A stretch of 64,000 nt of DNA from positions 62,001 through 126,000 of the forward strand of contig NZ_CAHJXQ010000001.1 in NCBI RefSeq assembly GCF_903645325.1, read 5' to 3'. Below the pieces are notes generated by a model that did not search any database, was not told where the DNA came from, and saw only the letters and a list, made by a program, of their open reading frames with translations. Position 1 is the first letter of the stretch, and the number at the start of each line of letters is the position of its first letter. Of the stretch, positions 35,292-44,800 are shown in pieces. The DNA comes from Microbacterium tenebrionis. GTDB taxonomy: Bacteria > Actinomycetota > Actinomycetes > Actinomycetales > Microbacteriaceae. Position numbers and translations under genes: made by a program.

Positions 35292-36500
35292 ATGACGATG
35301 ATCACCACCACGACCGCCGAGGAGCGCGAGGCCATCCTCGGCGCCGTGCGCGAATACGCCGAGACCGAACTCTCCCCGTTCTCGAGCGAGCGCGACGAGA
35401 AGCACCTCTTCCCGCGGAAGTCGCTGCACCGCGGCGGCGAACTGGGCCTGGGCGGCATCTACGTCCGCGAGGAGAACGGCGGCACCGGGCTCTCCCGGGT
35501 CGACACCGTCGCGATCTTCGAGGAGCTCGCGAAAGGCGACCCCGCCGTCGCGTCGTACATCTCCATCCACAACATGGTCGCCTGGATGATCGACACCTAC
35601 GGCGACGACGCCCAGCAGAGCCGCTGGCTGCCCGAGCTCACCGCCATGGACGGGTTCGGCAGCTACTGCCTGACCGAGCCCGGCGCCGGATCGGATGCCG
35701 CGGCGATCGCGACGAGCGCCGTCCGCGAGGGCGACGAGTTCGTGCTCACCGGGGTGAAGCAGTTCATCTCGGGCGCGGGAGAGGCGGCGGTCTACGTCGT
35801 CATGGCGCGCACCGGCGACGCCGGCAGCGGTGCCCGCGGCATCAGCGCGTTCCTCGTTCCCGGCGACGCCGAGGGCCTGAGCTTCGGCGCGCTGGAGAAG
35901 AAGATGGGCTGGCACGCCCAGCCCACCCGTCAGGTGATCTTCGACGGCGTCCGTGTTGCGGCATCCGCGATGCTCGGCGACGAGGGAACCGGATTCGCGA
36001 TCGCGATGTCGGCTCTCAACGGCGGGCGCCTCAACATCGCCGCCTGCTCGCTCGGCGGCGCGCAGTGGGCGCTCGACCGCGCCGTGCAGTACGTGCACGA
36101 ACGGGTCGCGTTCGGCGAGCCGCTCGCCGAGAAGCAGTCGATCCTGTTCGCCGTCGCCGACATGCGCACCGAACTGCAGGCCGCGCGCCTGATGGTGAGG
36201 GACGGCGCGCAGGCCGTGGACGAGAAGGCGCCGGATGCCGCGATGCGCTGCGCCATGGCCAAGCGCTTCGCGACGGATGCCGGATTCGACGTCGCCAATC
36301 GTGCCCTCCAGCTGCACGGCGGGTACGGCTACCTTCAGGACTACGGGATCGAGAAGGTCGTCCGCGACCTGCGCGTGCACCAGATCCTGGAGGGCACGAA
36401 CGAGATCATGCGGCTCATCGTGGGCCGTGAGATGCTTCGCCCTGCGGGCTCCGCGTCGATGCGCAGCGCCGTGAGCGAGCCGGTGAGGAGCGCATCATGA
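35292..36500 (+). CDS. Acyl-CoA dehydrogenase (probable isobutyryl-CoA dehydrogenase)
   Basis: The 402-residue flavoprotein has LTEPGAGSDAAA (FAD/substrate signature), RVAFGEPLAEKQ, ALQLHGGYGYLQDYGIEK and ILEGTNEIMR with the catalytic Glu. Operon position between mmsA and mmsB points to isobutyryl-CoA oxidation in valine degradation. It passes electrons to ETF, whose genes are 3 kb downstream. The start lies 17 bases after mmsA. The stop overlaps the mmsB ATG (ATGA). Confidence 0.9.
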   Translation: MTMITTTTAEEREAILGAVREYAETELSPFSSERDEKHLFPRKSLHRGGELGLGGIYVREENGGTGLSRVDTVAIFEELAKGDPAVASYISIHNMVAWMIDTYGDDAQQSRWLPELTAMDGFGSYCLTEPGAGSDAAAIATSAVREGDEFVLTGVKQFISGAGEAAVYVVMARTGDAGSGARGISAFLVPGDAEGLSFGALEKKMGWHAQPTRQVIFDGVRVAASAMLGDEGTGFAIAMSALNGGRLNIAACSLGGAQWALDRAVQYVHERVAFGEPLAEKQSILFAVADMRTELQAARLMVRDGAQAVDEKAPDAAMRCAMAKRFATDAGFDVANRALQLHGGYGYLQDYGIEKVVRDLRVHQILEGTNEIMRLIVGREMLRPAGSASMRSAVSEPVRSAS

Positions 36501-37384
36501 CCCGCATCGCCTTCCTGGGGCTCGGCCACATGGGCCTGCCGATGGCCCGGAATCTGGTCACGGCGGGTCATGAGGTCGTCGCCTTCGACGTGATGGATGC
36601 TGCGCGCGCCGCGGCTGCCGACGCCGGTCTGGTCGTCGCTCCGTCTGGGCCGGATGCCGCCTCCGGCGCTGAGGTCGTCGTCACGATGTTCCCGGCGGGC
36701 AGGCACGTGCTCGAGGCGTACCGGGGCGGGCTGCTGGACGCAGCGGCGCCGGGCACGCTGTTCATCGAATCGTCGACGATCGCCGTCGATGAGGCGCGCA
36801 CGGCGCATTCCCTTGCTGTGGAGGCCGGGCACCGCAACATCGACGCGCCTGTGTCGGGTGGCGTGGTCGGGGCGGAGAACGGGACGCTCGCGTTTATGGT
36901 CGGCGCATCCGACGCGGACTTCGAGGCGGCCAAGCCGCTGCTCGAGGCGATGGGCAAGCGCATCGTGCACTGCGGCGGACCGGGGCTCGGTCAGGCGGCG
37001 AAGGTGTGCAACAACATGATCCTCGCGGTGTCGCAGATCGTGGTGGGGGAGGCGTTCGTGCTCGGGGAGCGGCTGGGACTCTCGCACGATGCACTGTACG
37101 ACGTCGCCGCGAACGCCTCCGGACAGTGCTGGGCGCTGTCGACGAACTGCCCCGTGCCGGGGCCGGTGCCGACGAGTCCGGCCAATCGCGACTACCAGCC
37201 CGGGTTCGCCGGGGCGCTCATGGCGAAGGATCTCGGTCTCGCGCTCAAGGCGATCGAGCAGACCGGCACCGACGCGAAGATGGGGCGCCTGGCACAGGAG
37301 CTGTACGCCGCGTTCGCCTCGGGCGATGGGGCGGGCCGCGACTTCTCCGGCATCATCACCGGCATCCGTGACGGGCGGGTCTGA
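36497..37384 (+). CDS. mmsB: 3-hydroxyisobutyrate dehydrogenase
   Basis: This 295-residue beta-hydroxyacid dehydrogenase begins with the Rossmann motif GLGHMGLPMA and has DAPVSGGVVGAENGTL (substrate-binding signature) and AAKVCNNMIL with the catalytic lysine. It oxidises 3-hydroxyisobutyrate to methylmalonate semialdehyde for MmsA. The ATG overlaps the acyl-CoA dehydrogenase stop. The enoyl-CoA hydratase follows 45 bases later. Length equals that of characterised MmsB proteins. Confidence 0.93.
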   Translation: MTRIAFLGLGHMGLPMARNLVTAGHEVVAFDVMDAARAAAADAGLVVAPSGPDAASGAEVVVTMFPAGRHVLEAYRGGLLDAAAPGTLFIESSTIAVDEARTAHSLAVEAGHRNIDAPVSGGVVGAENGTLAFMVGASDADFEAAKPLLEAMGKRIVHCGGPGLGQAAKVCNNMILAVSQIVVGEAFVLGERLGLSHDALYDVAANASGQCWALSTNCPVPGPVPTSPANRDYQPGFAGALMAKDLGLALKAIEQTGTDAKMGRLAQELYAAFASGDGAGRDFSGIITGIRDGRV

Positions 37385-37429
37385 TCGGCATCCGGCAGAC
37401 TGAACACGACCCCGATGGAGAGGAATCCG

Positions 37430-38206
37430 ATGACCGAGTACGAGACGATCCTGGTTGAGCAGCGCGGACGCGTGGGCTGGATCACGCTGAACCGCCCGCA
37501 GGCGCTGAACGCCCTGAACTCGCAGCTCGCCGAGGAGGTCACCGCCGCCGCGACCTCCTTCGACGCCGACGAGGGCATCGGGGCGATCGTCGTGACCGGT
37601 TCGGAGAAGGCTTTCGCTGCCGGTGCCGACATCAAAGAGATGGAGGGGATGACGGCATCCGACATGCTCTCCACCGACCACTTCGGAATCTGGCGCGACT
37701 TCGCCGCAGTGCGCACTCCCGTGATCGCGGCTGTCAGCGGGTTCGCGCTCGGCGGCGGATGCGAGCTGGCAATGATGTGCGACATCATCCTCGCCGCCGA
37801 CACCGCGAAGTTCGGCCAGCCCGAGATCAACCTCGGTGTCATCCCCGGCATGGGCGGCACGCAGCGCCTGATCCGCGCCGTCGGCTATTACAAGGCCGCT
37901 GAGCTTGTGCTTTCCGGCCGGCTCATGGGGGCCGAGGAGGCCGAGCGCGCCGGTCTCGTGTCACGGGTGGTGCCGGCATCCGATCTTCTCGACGAGGCGA
38001 CCGCGCTCGCCGACACGATCGCGTCGAAGAGCCTGCCGTCGCTCTATGCGGCGAAGGCGGCGCTGGATGCCGCGATGGAGACGACCCTCACCGAGGGGCT
38101 CGCGCACGAGAAGCAGGCGTTCGCGGAGCTCTTCGACACCGTGGATCAGAAGGAGGGCATGTCCGCCTTCCGCGAGAAGCGGGCGCCGAACTTCACGAAC
38201 AGCTAG
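37430..38206 (+). CDS. Enoyl-CoA hydratase (crotonase family)
   Basis: The 258-residue crotonase-fold protein has the oxyanion loop [24 protein letters not shown] with the first catalytic Glu, and [19 protein letters not shown] with the second. It hydrates 2-enoyl-CoA esters, here probably methacrylyl-CoA in valine degradation. The ATG at 37430 is chosen because the in-frame ATG at 37415 lies within the GAGAGGA ribosome-binding site. It is the last gene of the mms operon. The 224 bases after it hold no recognisable gene. Confidence 0.92.
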   Translation: MTEYETILVEQRGRVGWITLNRPQALNALNSQLAEEVTAAATSFDADEGIGAIVVTGSEKAFAAGADIKEMEGMTASDMLSTDHFGIWRDFAAVRTPVIAAVSGFALGGGCELAMMCDIILAADTAKFGQPEINLGVIPGMGGTQRLIRAVGYYKAAELVLSGRLMGAEEAERAGLVSRVVPASDLLDEATALADTIASKSLPSLYAAKAALDAAMETTLTEGLAHEKQAFAELFDTVDQKEGMSAFREKRAPNFTNS

Positions 38207-38430
38207 GGTCGCCGGCGCGTGCCCTACGCGCGCGCGTGCCGCGGGCATGCCGTGGCCAGGCGCTGCACGCGCAAACGGCTGGCCGTTGGACGCATGGCTG
38301 GCGATCGGGGGATGCTTCTCCAGCCGTTCGTGCGAATCGCCGGCCATCTGGGCGCGGACTCACTCGCGAAACGGCGGGGTCGGGGTACCGGCCCGCGAAC
38401 TCACGCTGGACGGACAGTGCGCAGCGGGGG

Positions 38431-38967
38431 TCAGAGGGGATCGGGCTGCGGTCGCGGATCCGTGAAGTCGCCCGCGTCCCGGCGGAGACGGGCGACGATG
38501 GCCGTGAGGTCGGCGGTGTCCTCGTCGCTCAGCCCCGGATTGGCGAAGACCTGGCTGTTCAGCGCCGCGGTCGCCCGCTCGACGAGATCCCGTCCGGCCT
38601 CGGTCAGCGCGAGCATCGCAGCGCGGCCGTCGTGCGGATGCGGCTCGCGCACGACGAGCTCGTCGCGCACCAGACGCTCCGCTGTGCTCGTGACGGTCGT
38701 CGCATGCACCTGGAGGCGCGCGACGACGCTCGACAGCGGAAGGCGCCCGGCGCGGCTGAATGCCAGCAGCCGCAGCACCTCGTACCTGGCGAACGACAGG
38801 CGGAACGGCTTGAGCGCGGCATCCACCCGCGCCAGCAGCAGCTGCTGCGCCCGCATCACCGAGATGACGGCGGTCATGCCGTCGGCGGCATCCGTCCACC
38901 CGTGCGCGAGCCACTGCCGCTTCGCCTCGGCGAGCGGATCGATCGGTAGCGGACGGGGACGGGCCAT
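38431..38967 (-). CDS. MarR-family transcriptional regulator
   Basis: The 178-residue winged-helix regulator has a central wHTH (SSVVARLQVHATTVTSTAERL) and a beta wing with PHPHDGRAAMLALTEAG. The ATG at 38967 is preferred to an in-frame start 28 residues upstream that has no similarity and overlaps the divergent promoter region. It is divergent from etfB and convergent to the mms operon, so it may control electron-transfer or fatty-acid/valine catabolic genes. A TCAT-N5-ATGA site lies in the shared promoter gap. Confidence 0.87.
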   Translation of the reverse strand: MARPRPLPIDPLAEAKRQWLAHGWTDAADGMTAVISVMRAQQLLLARVDAALKPFRLSFARYEVLRLLAFSRAGRLPLSSVVARLQVHATTVTSTAERLVRDELVVREPHPHDGRAAMLALTEAGRDLVERATAALNSQVFANPGLSDEDTADLTAIVARLRRDAGDFTDPRPQPDPL

Positions 38968-39025
38968 GGGTCTACGGTATCGGGTGCGCACAGCCTCCAC
39001 TGAGAACCTCTTCTGAATCTGAGTA

Positions 39026-39038
39026 TCATGGTTTATGA
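39026..39038. promoter_or_regulatory. Candidate MarR operator between marR and etfB
   Basis: TCATGGTTTATGA (39026-39038) is an inverted repeat TCAT/ATGA in an otherwise unusually A/T-rich piece of the 127-base divergent gap. It lies 57 bases before etfB. Assignment to the neighbouring MarR protein is inference. Confidence 0.35.
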
Positions 39039-39094
39039 CACTCGATTCCACACCCTTCCGCGGTTAGACTCGACTCAGTCGTGAGGAGCATTCG

Positions 39095-39871
39095 ATGAAG
39101 ATCTTCGTCCTGGTCAAAGAGGTGCCCGACACCTATGGTGACCGCAAGCTGAATCTGGAGACCGGATTGGCCGATCGTGCGGCCGGGGATGTCGTCCTGG
39201 ATGAGATCACCGAGCGTGCGCTCGAGGTCGCGTTGAGCTACGCCGACAAGAACGATGGCACCGAGGTCGTGGCGCTCGCGATGGCTCCGGAGTCGTCGAC
39301 GGCATCCATCCGTCGTGCGCTCGCGATCGGTGCGGCGTCGGCGGTGCATGTCGTGGATGCGGAGCTCACCGGCGCCGACCTCGGACTCACCGCCGAGGTT
39401 CTGGCTGCTGCGATCCGCCGTGCCGAGCCCGACCTCGTCATCACGGGCAACCTGTCGACGGATGGCTCGGGCGGCATGATCCCGGCGATGCTCGCCGAAC
39501 ATCTCGGTTTCGCGCAGGCGACGGCGCTGAACGCGGTCGAGATAACCTCCGACGGCGTTTCCGGAACGCGCGCCGCGAACGACGGCAACCAGTCGGTTTC
39601 GGTGCCGTTCCCGGCGGTCATCTCGATCACCGAGGCTCTGCCGGATGCGCGTTTCCCGAACTTCAAGGGCATCATGGCGGCCAAGAAGAAGCCGCTGGAG
39701 GTGCTGTCGCTCGCCGATCTGGGCGTCTCGGCCGACCCGGCCGCAGCGCCCCGCACGATCATGACGACCGTGTCCGAGAAGCCCCCGCGCGCGGCGGGCG
39801 TGAAGATCACCGATGAGGGCGATGCCGGCGCACAGCTGGTGGAGTTCCTCGTGCAGAACAGGCTGGTGTGA
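39095..39871 (+). CDS. etfB: Electron transfer flavoprotein subunit beta
   Basis: The 258-residue ETF beta subunit begins [19 protein letters not shown]. It contains the AMP-binding region and the signature [18 protein letters not shown], followed by [21 protein letters not shown] lies before the ATG. With EtfA it accepts electrons from acyl-CoA dehydrogenases such as the one encoded 3 kb upstream. The stop overlaps the possible GTG start of etfA. The third gene of the unit encodes a membrane cytochrome b. Confidence 0.94.
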   Translation: MKIFVLVKEVPDTYGDRKLNLETGLADRAAGDVVLDEITERALEVALSYADKNDGTEVVALAMAPESSTASIRRALAIGAASAVHVVDAELTGADLGLTAEVLAAAIRRAEPDLVITGNLSTDGSGGMIPAMLAEHLGFAQATALNAVEITSDGVSGTRAANDGNQSVSVPFPAVISITEALPDARFPNFKGIMAAKKKPLEVLSLADLGVSADPAAAPRTIMTTVSEKPPRAAGVKITDEGDAGAQLVEFLVQNRLV

Positions 39872-39873
39872 GC

Positions 39874-40845
39874 ATGTCGTACCCCGCAGATTCGATTCTC
39901 GTCCTCGTCGACGTGACCCCCGCAGGCGATGCCGCGTCATCGACGGCGGCGCTGATCGGCGCCGCGTCCCAGATCGGTTCACCGGTCGCGCTCGTTCCCG
40001 GTGGTTCGCAGGCGGCGGTGGATGCCGCGGCTGCCGCCGGTGCATCCGTCGTGCTGACGGCATCCGTGGACGCTGAGGCGCTCACGGTCCCGCTGGTCGA
40101 CGCGGTTCAGGCCGCTTACAAGCAGGTGCAGCCCGACGCCGTGCTGATCTCGAACTCGATCACCGGCCGTGATGTCGCCGGCCGCCTCGCCGTGCGCGAG
40201 AAGCTCGCCGTCTCGGTCGACGCGATCGGCGTCTCGCGTGACGACGAGGGCATCGTCGCGCACCACTCCGTGTACGGCGGGGCGTATCTCACGGATTCCG
40301 CGCCGACGTTCGGCGCGCCTGTCATCACGATCCGTCAGGGGGCGGTCGACCACCGTGCGGAAGCTGTCGCGTCGCCGACTGTCGAGGCGCTCGAGGTGGC
40401 CGCATCCGGTGCCGTTGCGGCGAAGGCCGGTGCGGTCGAAGTCGTCGAGGTCGAGTCCTCTCGTCCCGAGCTGCGCGGAGCGGCGAAGGTCGTCTCGGGC
40501 GGCCGCGGGCTGGGCTCGAAGGAGCAGTTCGTGCTCGTCGAGCAGCTCGCCGACGCACTCGGCGCCGCGATCGGCGCATCGCGCGCAGCCGTGGACGCCG
40601 GGTACATCCCCTACGCGCACCAGGTCGGTCAGACCGGTGTCTCGGTGTCGCCGCAACTGTATGTCGCGGTCGGCATCTCGGGTGCGATCCAGCACCGTGC
40701 CGGAATGCAGACCGCGAAGACGATCGTCGCGATCAACAAAGACGGTGAGGCCCCGATCTTCGACATCGCCGACTTCGGCATCGTCGGCGACCTGTTCACC
40801 ATCGTTCCGCAGGTCGTCGAGGCGCTCGAAGCGCGGAAGAAGTAA
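39874..40845 (+). CDS. etfA: Electron transfer flavoprotein subunit alpha
   Basis: This ETF alpha subunit has 323 residues from the ATG at 39874. A GTG at 39868 overlapping the etfB stop would add two residues and is also plausible. The C-terminal FAD domain shows [44 protein letters not shown] and [17 protein letters not shown], all classic. It transfers electrons from EtfB-bound flavin to the membrane chain. The next start codon lies two bases after its stop, which suggests a physical partnership with the cytochrome b protein. Confidence 0.94.
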   Translation: MSYPADSILVLVDVTPAGDAASSTAALIGAASQIGSPVALVPGGSQAAVDAAAAAGASVVLTASVDAEALTVPLVDAVQAAYKQVQPDAVLISNSITGRDVAGRLAVREKLAVSVDAIGVSRDDEGIVAHHSVYGGAYLTDSAPTFGAPVITIRQGAVDHRAEAVASPTVEALEVAASGAVAAKAGAVEVVEVESSRPELRGAAKVVSGGRGLGSKEQFVLVEQLADALGAAIGASRAAVDAGYIPYAHQVGQTGVSVSPQLYVAVGISGAIQHRAGMQTAKTIVAINKDGEAPIFDIADFGIVGDLFTIVPQVVEALEARKK

Positions 40846-40847
40846 CC

Positions 40848-42491
40848 ATGGCGACGCGGATGCTCCGGCGCGGTCTGCCGCGCGTCGCAGGGGGCGACCC
40901 CTGGCCCCCGGCCGGGGATGCCCCGGTGGCGGATGCCGCGGATGTTCCGGCTGAGGCTCCTTCGGCGGGAGAAGGCTTCGATTCCCTGACGGTCGCTCAG
41001 CCGGTCCCTGAGTCCGTCGAAGGGTCGTCTGCGCAGCCTGCGGCTGCTCCGCTCAACGACCCGCAGGCTCAGCCCGCCGGAGACGTGACTCTGCGGCGGG
41101 GGCTTCCGCGCACTCCCGGCGGAGGGCCGTGGCCTCCGGCTGGTGCCGCTGCAACCGTCGACCCTTCGACAGGCTCAGGGATCGACTCCGTTCCCGAGGA
41201 GAGTCCTGCGCGTGTCGCCCCGCGAGTGGAGCGAGCCGAAATCGCTTCCGCCCCCGCAGCATCTGGCGAATCCCTGCGCCGTGGTCTGCCGCGCACGCCC
41301 GGTGGGGAGCCGTGGCCGCCGGAAGGGACCGCTGCAACTGTCGCAGTCAAGACCGTCGACCCTTCGACAGGCTCAGGGATCGACTCGAAAGGCTCAGGGA
41401 TCGACTCGAAAGGCTCAGGGATCGACTCTGACCTCATCGAGGCATCCGACATCCCGGCATCCACCGCTGTCTCGACGGTCGACGTGAGCACCCCGTTGCC
41501 GTTCCAGCAGACCGTGTTCCCCGGCGCGACCGCGTTCGAGCGCCCGGCGCCGAAGCCGGAGCCCGAGCGCGTCGGACCGTTCACCAGGGCCCAGTGGGCG
41601 GGCGCCGTCATCGTCGGCGGGGCCGCGCTCCTGGGCGCCGCGGCGATGGCCGTGCTGCTCGTCCGCTGGCTGCTGAGCTTCGGCGCCCTGCAGGACTTCG
41701 TGGCGACGTTCCCCGGCGAGTACCACCTGCCCGAGGGAGCCCCGGTCGGGTTCCCCGGCTGGCTGGGCTGGCAGCACTTCCTCAACGTGTTCCTCATGGT
41801 GCTGATCATCCGGTCGGGTCTGCGCATCCGAAACGAGAAGCGGCCCACCGCGTTCTGGACGCCTAAGAACAACCCCAAGGGCAAGGTCAGCCTGACGATC
41901 TGGTTCCACCAGGCCCTCGACATCCTCTGGCTCGTCAACGGCATCGTGTTCGTGATCCTGCTGTTCGTGTCCGGGCAGTGGATGCGGGTGATCCCCACCA
42001 GCTGGGAGGTCATCCCCAACGCGATCTCCGCCGCACTGCAGTACGTGTCGCTGGACTGGCCCACCGAGAACGGCTGGGTCAACTACAACTCCCTGCAGCA
42101 GCTCGCCTACGGCACGACGATCTTCATCGCGGCGCCCCTCGCCGCCGTCACCGGGTTCCGGATGAGCGGCATGTGGCCCAAGAACGCCGAGAAGCTCAGC
42201 AAGGCCTACCCGATCGAGTGGGCGCGCGCCGTGCACTTCCCGGTCATGCTCTACTTCGTCGTGTTCATCGCGATCCACGTATTCCTCGTGTTCGCCACCG
42301 GAGCGCTGCGGAACCTCAACCACATGTACGCCGCGCAGGGCTCGACAGACCCGAACGCCTACGCCGACAACTGGACCGGGTTCTGGTTCTTCGTGGCATC
42401 CCTCGTCGTCATCGCCGCAGCCTGGGTCGCCGCCAGACCTCTCGTGCTCGCCCCCATCGCGAAACTCTTCGGCAACGTCAGCAGTCGCTGA
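40848..42491 (+). CDS. Cytochrome b/b6-domain membrane protein with repeat-rich N-terminus, linked to ETF
   Basis: The 547-residue protein has a soluble, low-complexity N-terminal half (1-240) with three copies of the motif RRGLPR..GG.PWPP. Between them are peptides encoded by a palindromic DNA repeat ([17 protein letters not shown], and KGSGIDS twice). The C-terminal half is a di-heme cytochrome b561-like membrane domain with about six helices and candidate heme ligands in GWQHFLN, WFHQALD, AVHFPVM and AIHVFLV. Starting two bases after etfA, it is a good candidate for the membrane acceptor that passes ETF electrons to quinone. That function is inference. A nested bidirectional terminator follows. 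Confidence 0.85.
   Translation: MATRMLRRGLPRVAGGDPWPPAGDAPVADAADVPAEAPSAGEGFDSLTVAQPVPESVEGSSAQPAAAPLNDPQAQPAGDVTLRRGLPRTPGGGPWPPAGAAATVDPSTGSGIDSVPEESPARVAPRVERAEIASAPAASGESLRRGLPRTPGGEPWPPEGTAATVAVKTVDPSTGSGIDSKGSGIDSKGSGIDSDLIEASDIPASTAVSTVDVSTPLPFQQTVFPGATAFERPAPKPEPERVGPFTRAQWAGAVIVGGAALLGAAAMAVLLVRWLLSFGALQDFVATFPGEYHLPEGAPVGFPGWLGWQHFLNVFLMVLIIRSGLRIRNEKRPTAFWTPKNNPKGKVSLTIWFHQALDILWLVNGIVFVILLFVSGQWMRVIPTSWEVIPNAISAALQYVSLDWPTENGWVNYNSLQQLAYGTTIFIAAPLAAVTGFRMSGMWPKNAEKLSKAYPIEWARAVHFPVMLYFVVFIAIHVFLVFATGALRNLNHMYAAQGSTDPNAYADNWTGFWFFVASLVVIAAAWVAARPLVLAPIAKLFGNVSSR
41003..41026. repeat. Palindromic repeat, family B, copy 1 (in coding sequence)
   Basis: This segment encodes PESVEGS-like residues and reads as one half (CCTGAG..CGTCGAAGGGTC) of the CCTTCGAC...GTCGAAGG palindrome. 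The other copies are at 41158-41189, 41352-41386 and 57977-58008. It is in frame within the cytochrome b gene. Confidence 0.7.
41158..41189. repeat. Palindromic repeat, family B, copy 2 (in coding sequence)
   Basis: The 32-bp segment containing CCTTCGACAGGCTCAGGG is identical to the corresponding part of copy 3 at 41355-41386. It encodes [11 protein letters not shown] within the cytochrome b N-terminal region. CCTTCGAC...CTCAGGG units are a common dispersed repeat in actinobacteria (general knowledge). Confidence 0.75.
41352..41428. repeat. Palindromic repeat, family B, copy 3 with 21-bp tandem duplication
   Basis: A third CCTTCGACAGGCTCAGGG unit is followed by two perfect 21-bp tandem copies (41387-41407 and 41408-41428) of its 3' part, encoding KGSGIDS twice. 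The unit length is a multiple of three, so the frame is kept. Copy number may vary between strains. Confidence 0.8.
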
Positions 42492-42498
42492 CCGCGCA

Positions 42499-42574
42499 CA
42501 GACCCCGCGTTATCGACGAGACCCCGCCCTGCCGACGTCAGCAGGACGGGGTCTCGTCGCGAAGACGGGGTCTG
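42499..42574. terminator. Nested bidirectional terminator between cytochrome b and GNAT genes
   Basis: The inner stem 42514-42532 / 42541-42559 pairs 18 of 19 bases around an 8-base loop. The outer arms CAGACCCCG (42499-42507) and 42566-42574 pair perfectly. It sits between convergent stops at 42491 and 42583 and can end both transcripts. The AGACCCCG word occurs four times in direct and inverted form. Confidence 0.8.
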
Positions 42575-42582
42575 TCGAGGCG

Positions 42583-43092
42583 TCAGGGGCGGACGAAGCG
42601 GACTTCGGTCAGCGTCTCGCCGAGGAAAGGCTCGGTGTGCGTCGCGCCGTCGAGGTGGAACCCGTTGCGCTCATAGAAGCGGTGGGCGCGCGGGTTGTCC
42701 TCGGCGACCCACAGGTACAGCGGCTGGTCCTGCTCGACAGCAGCATCGAACAGCTTCTGGCCGAGACCGGTGGAGTGCCACTCGTCGAGCAGGTAGATGA
42801 AGTACAGCTCGCGGAACGCGGGAGCATCCTTGTCGCGGGCAGGACCCGAGCCGACGAATCCGACGATCTCGCCGTCGACGAGTGCGGCGCGCATCGTGAA
42901 GTCGTCACCCTGCGAGGCCCAGTGCGTCCAGAGCTCGGCCATGCGGCGAGGGGAGACGCGCTCGAGCGCAGCCTTGCTGATCAGGTGGTCGTAGGTCTCG
43001 TGCCAGCACTTGGCGTGCACGCGCCCCAGGGCCTCCGCATCCACATCACGGACCGGACGGACAATGACTTCAGGCTGGGCTTCGGCGCTCAT
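42583..43092 (-). CDS. GNAT-family N-acetyltransferase
   Basis: The 169-residue protein has the GNAT fold: VRPVRDVDAEALGRVH at the N-terminus, motif A STGLGQKLFDAAVE (acetyl-CoA pyrophosphate loop), and LYLWVAEDNPRAHRFYERNGF (motif B). The substrate is unknown. It is a single gene convergent to the cytochrome b gene, and the two share a bidirectional hairpin. Confidence 0.9.
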   Translation of the reverse strand: MSAEAQPEVIVRPVRDVDAEALGRVHAKCWHETYDHLISKAALERVSPRRMAELWTHWASQGDDFTMRAALVDGEIVGFVGSGPARDKDAPAFRELYFIYLLDEWHSTGLGQKLFDAAVEQDQPLYLWVAEDNPRAHRFYERNGFHLDGATHTEPFLGETLTEVRFVRP

Positions 43093-43222
43093 GCCGCGAC
43101 TCTACGCGCGCCCTCTGCTAACGGGAAATCGAGAGCGGGTGAACGGGGAATCGGCCGACGCGACTGTGGGAACTCCACAAACGTCTCAGTGCATCGTGCG
43201 CCTGTGGCTACCATCAGACATC

Positions 43223-43783
43223 GTGAACGTGATCTGGCGAACCCTTCTGGTGATGTGGCGAGCGCGCCGCCGAGTCCGACGTGAGGGACGCCTCGCTCCG
43301 GCGGAGATCGGCCGCATCCGCGTGACGACGCTGCCCACCGACATCGACATCCTCCGGCACATGAACAACGGCCGCTACCTGTCGCTCTTCGACCTCGGCC
43401 GCTGGGATCTGCTCGTGCGCACCGGGATGCTGGACGTGATGAAGCGCAACGACTGGTACGCGGTCGTCTCGTCCGAGACGATCACGTTCCGCAAGTCGCT
43501 CGAGCTCTGGCAGCGGTTCGACGTCGAGTCCCGCATGATCGGTCACGACGACAAAGCCATCTACCTGGAGCACCGGGCGGTCGTCGACGGCGAGGTCTAC
43601 GCGCGGGCGATCATCCGCAGCCGCATGCTCAAGCGGAGCGGCGGCACCCTGTCGCACGAAGAGCTGTTCGCGGCGGTCGGCCGCCCGGAGGGCGTCCCCG
43701 AGATCGAGCCGTGGATCCACGACTGGGCCGACGCCACAGCGCTCCCGCCGACGAGGGCCGAGGCCCCCAGCGTGTGGAAGTGA
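43223..43783 (+). CDS. Acyl-CoA thioesterase-like hotdog-fold protein
   Basis: The 186-residue protein has the 4HBT-type segment TDIDILRHMNNGRYLSLFDL, with the conserved HMNNGRY helix of thioesterases. The strands VVSSETITFRKSLELWQRF and YLEHRAVVDGEVYARA follow. The N-terminus is basic with a short hydrophobic start (MNVIWRTLLVMW), perhaps membrane-associated. GTG 43223 is chosen; GTG 43229 is the alternative. The longer upstream frame overlaps the divergent GNAT gene and lacks similarity. Substrate unknown. Confidence 0.82.
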   Translation: MNVIWRTLLVMWRARRRVRREGRLAPAEIGRIRVTTLPTDIDILRHMNNGRYLSLFDLGRWDLLVRTGMLDVMKRNDWYAVVSSETITFRKSLELWQRFDVESRMIGHDDKAIYLEHRAVVDGEVYARAIIRSRMLKRSGGTLSHEELFAAVGRPEGVPEIEPWIHDWADATALPPTRAEAPSVWK

Positions 43784-43856
43784 GCCCCGGAACCTGGTGA
43801 CCCGGCCGCCGACCTATTAGTGTCGAGCGCACAGGCAGGCGATGAGGGAGCACAGG

Positions 43857-44294
43857 ATGTCTGACGAGCGCATGAACTCCGACCCCGAGAAGTACGGAAC
43901 ACCCGACTACCCCGACCCCATCGCCCCCGTCGCCTATCCGGGTGTCACCGGCCCGGCGAACATGGCAGGCGCGCCCGGCAGCATGCACGAGCAGTACCCC
44001 GGCTACACCGGGCCATCGCCGTACCCGCCCGCACCGATCACCGCGAGCAACGGACCCGGCGGCATGGCGATCGCCGCGCTCATCGTCGGGATCGCCGCGT
44101 TCGTCCTCGGCTGGGTGCCCTTCGCAGGCCTCATCCTCGGCGTCGGCGGCGTCGTGCTCGGCATCCTGGCGCTGCGCGGTCAGCGCGGCAAGGGATTCGG
44201 CGTCGCCGGGCTCGTCCTGTCGGGGCTCGTCGTGCTCATCGGACTGATGATGCTGTTCCTCATCTTCATGTGGTTGCCGTTGGCCGTATCCTGA
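43857..44294 (+). CDS. DUF4190-domain small membrane protein
   Basis: The 145-residue protein has a Pro/Gly/Tyr-rich cytoplasmic N-terminus (about 1-65). The DUF4190 pair of transmembrane helices follows (GMAIAALIVGIAAFVLGWVP, then GVAGLVLSGLVVLIGLMMLF) with the characteristic ILGVGGVVLGILALR between them. RBS GGGAG precedes the ATG at 43857. The function of the family is unknown. It is followed four bases later by another membrane-protein gene, so the two are probably co-transcribed. Confidence 0.82.
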   Translation: MSDERMNSDPEKYGTPDYPDPIAPVAYPGVTGPANMAGAPGSMHEQYPGYTGPSPYPPAPITASNGPGGMAIAALIVGIAAFVLGWVPFAGLILGVGGVVLGILALRGQRGKGFGVAGLVLSGLVVLIGLMMLFLIFMWLPLAVS

Positions 44295-44298
44295 GCGT

Positions 44299-44757
44299 GT
44301 GCTGCCGATACTGACGACTGCGGGGCGCGTGCTGTGGCGGCACTGGCCTGCGCTCATGGCGTGGTACCTCGCCGGCATCCTGGTGCACTATGTCATCATC
44401 CAGGTCGCCGGTTTCATCGGGGCCTCATCGGCGACCCTCGGCTTCCTCGTGCTGCCGATCGCGATCCTCGCCCGCCTCGTGAGCCTCGTGGCGATGTTCC
44501 TCGTGCTGCGAGACGGACTGCGCAATCTGCAGGAGGTCGCGCCGCTGCCCGAGCCCGTGGCAGAACGGCGCCGCACGTTCCTGACCGCTCTGCTCGCCGG
44601 CATTCTGCCGTTCTTCGCGGTGTACTGGGCACAGGGGCTGCTCAGCGAGGACGTCCGGGCCTATTCGCTGCGCGCTCTGGAGGTGCGCAGCGGCATCATC
44701 GCGACGTCGATCTTCGACGGTGGCGAGCCGGTGAGCTCCGTCACGGCAACAGCATAG
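44299..44757 (+). CDS. Small membrane protein, possibly 3'-truncated
   Basis: The 152-residue protein has four to five hydrophobic segments (LMAWYLAGILVHYVIIQVAG, LVLPIAILARLVSLVAMFLV, FLTALLAGILPFFAVYWAQG) and a GTG start four bases after the DUF4190 gene. I do not recognise a named family. Its layout resembles the N-terminal part of longer actinobacterial membrane proteins, and it ends abruptly in a soluble stretch (GEPVSSVTATA). Truncation is therefore possible, in line with other broken genes just downstream. This is low-confidence inference. Confidence 0.6.
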   Translation: MLPILTTAGRVLWRHWPALMAWYLAGILVHYVIIQVAGFIGASSATLGFLVLPIAILARLVSLVAMFLVLRDGLRNLQEVAPLPEPVAERRRTFLTALLAGILPFFAVYWAQGLLSEDVRAYSLRALEVRSGIIATSIFDGGEPVSSVTATA

Positions 44758-44800
44758 AGTGTCGCCGCCCCGCTGACTGCCCGCGACCTAGGCTGATCAC

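Noticed and set aside
41387..41428. CRISPR-like or regulatory direct repeats
   Set aside because: Only two adjacent 21-bp copies with no spacers, in frame inside a gene. They are a tandem duplication of repeat family B.
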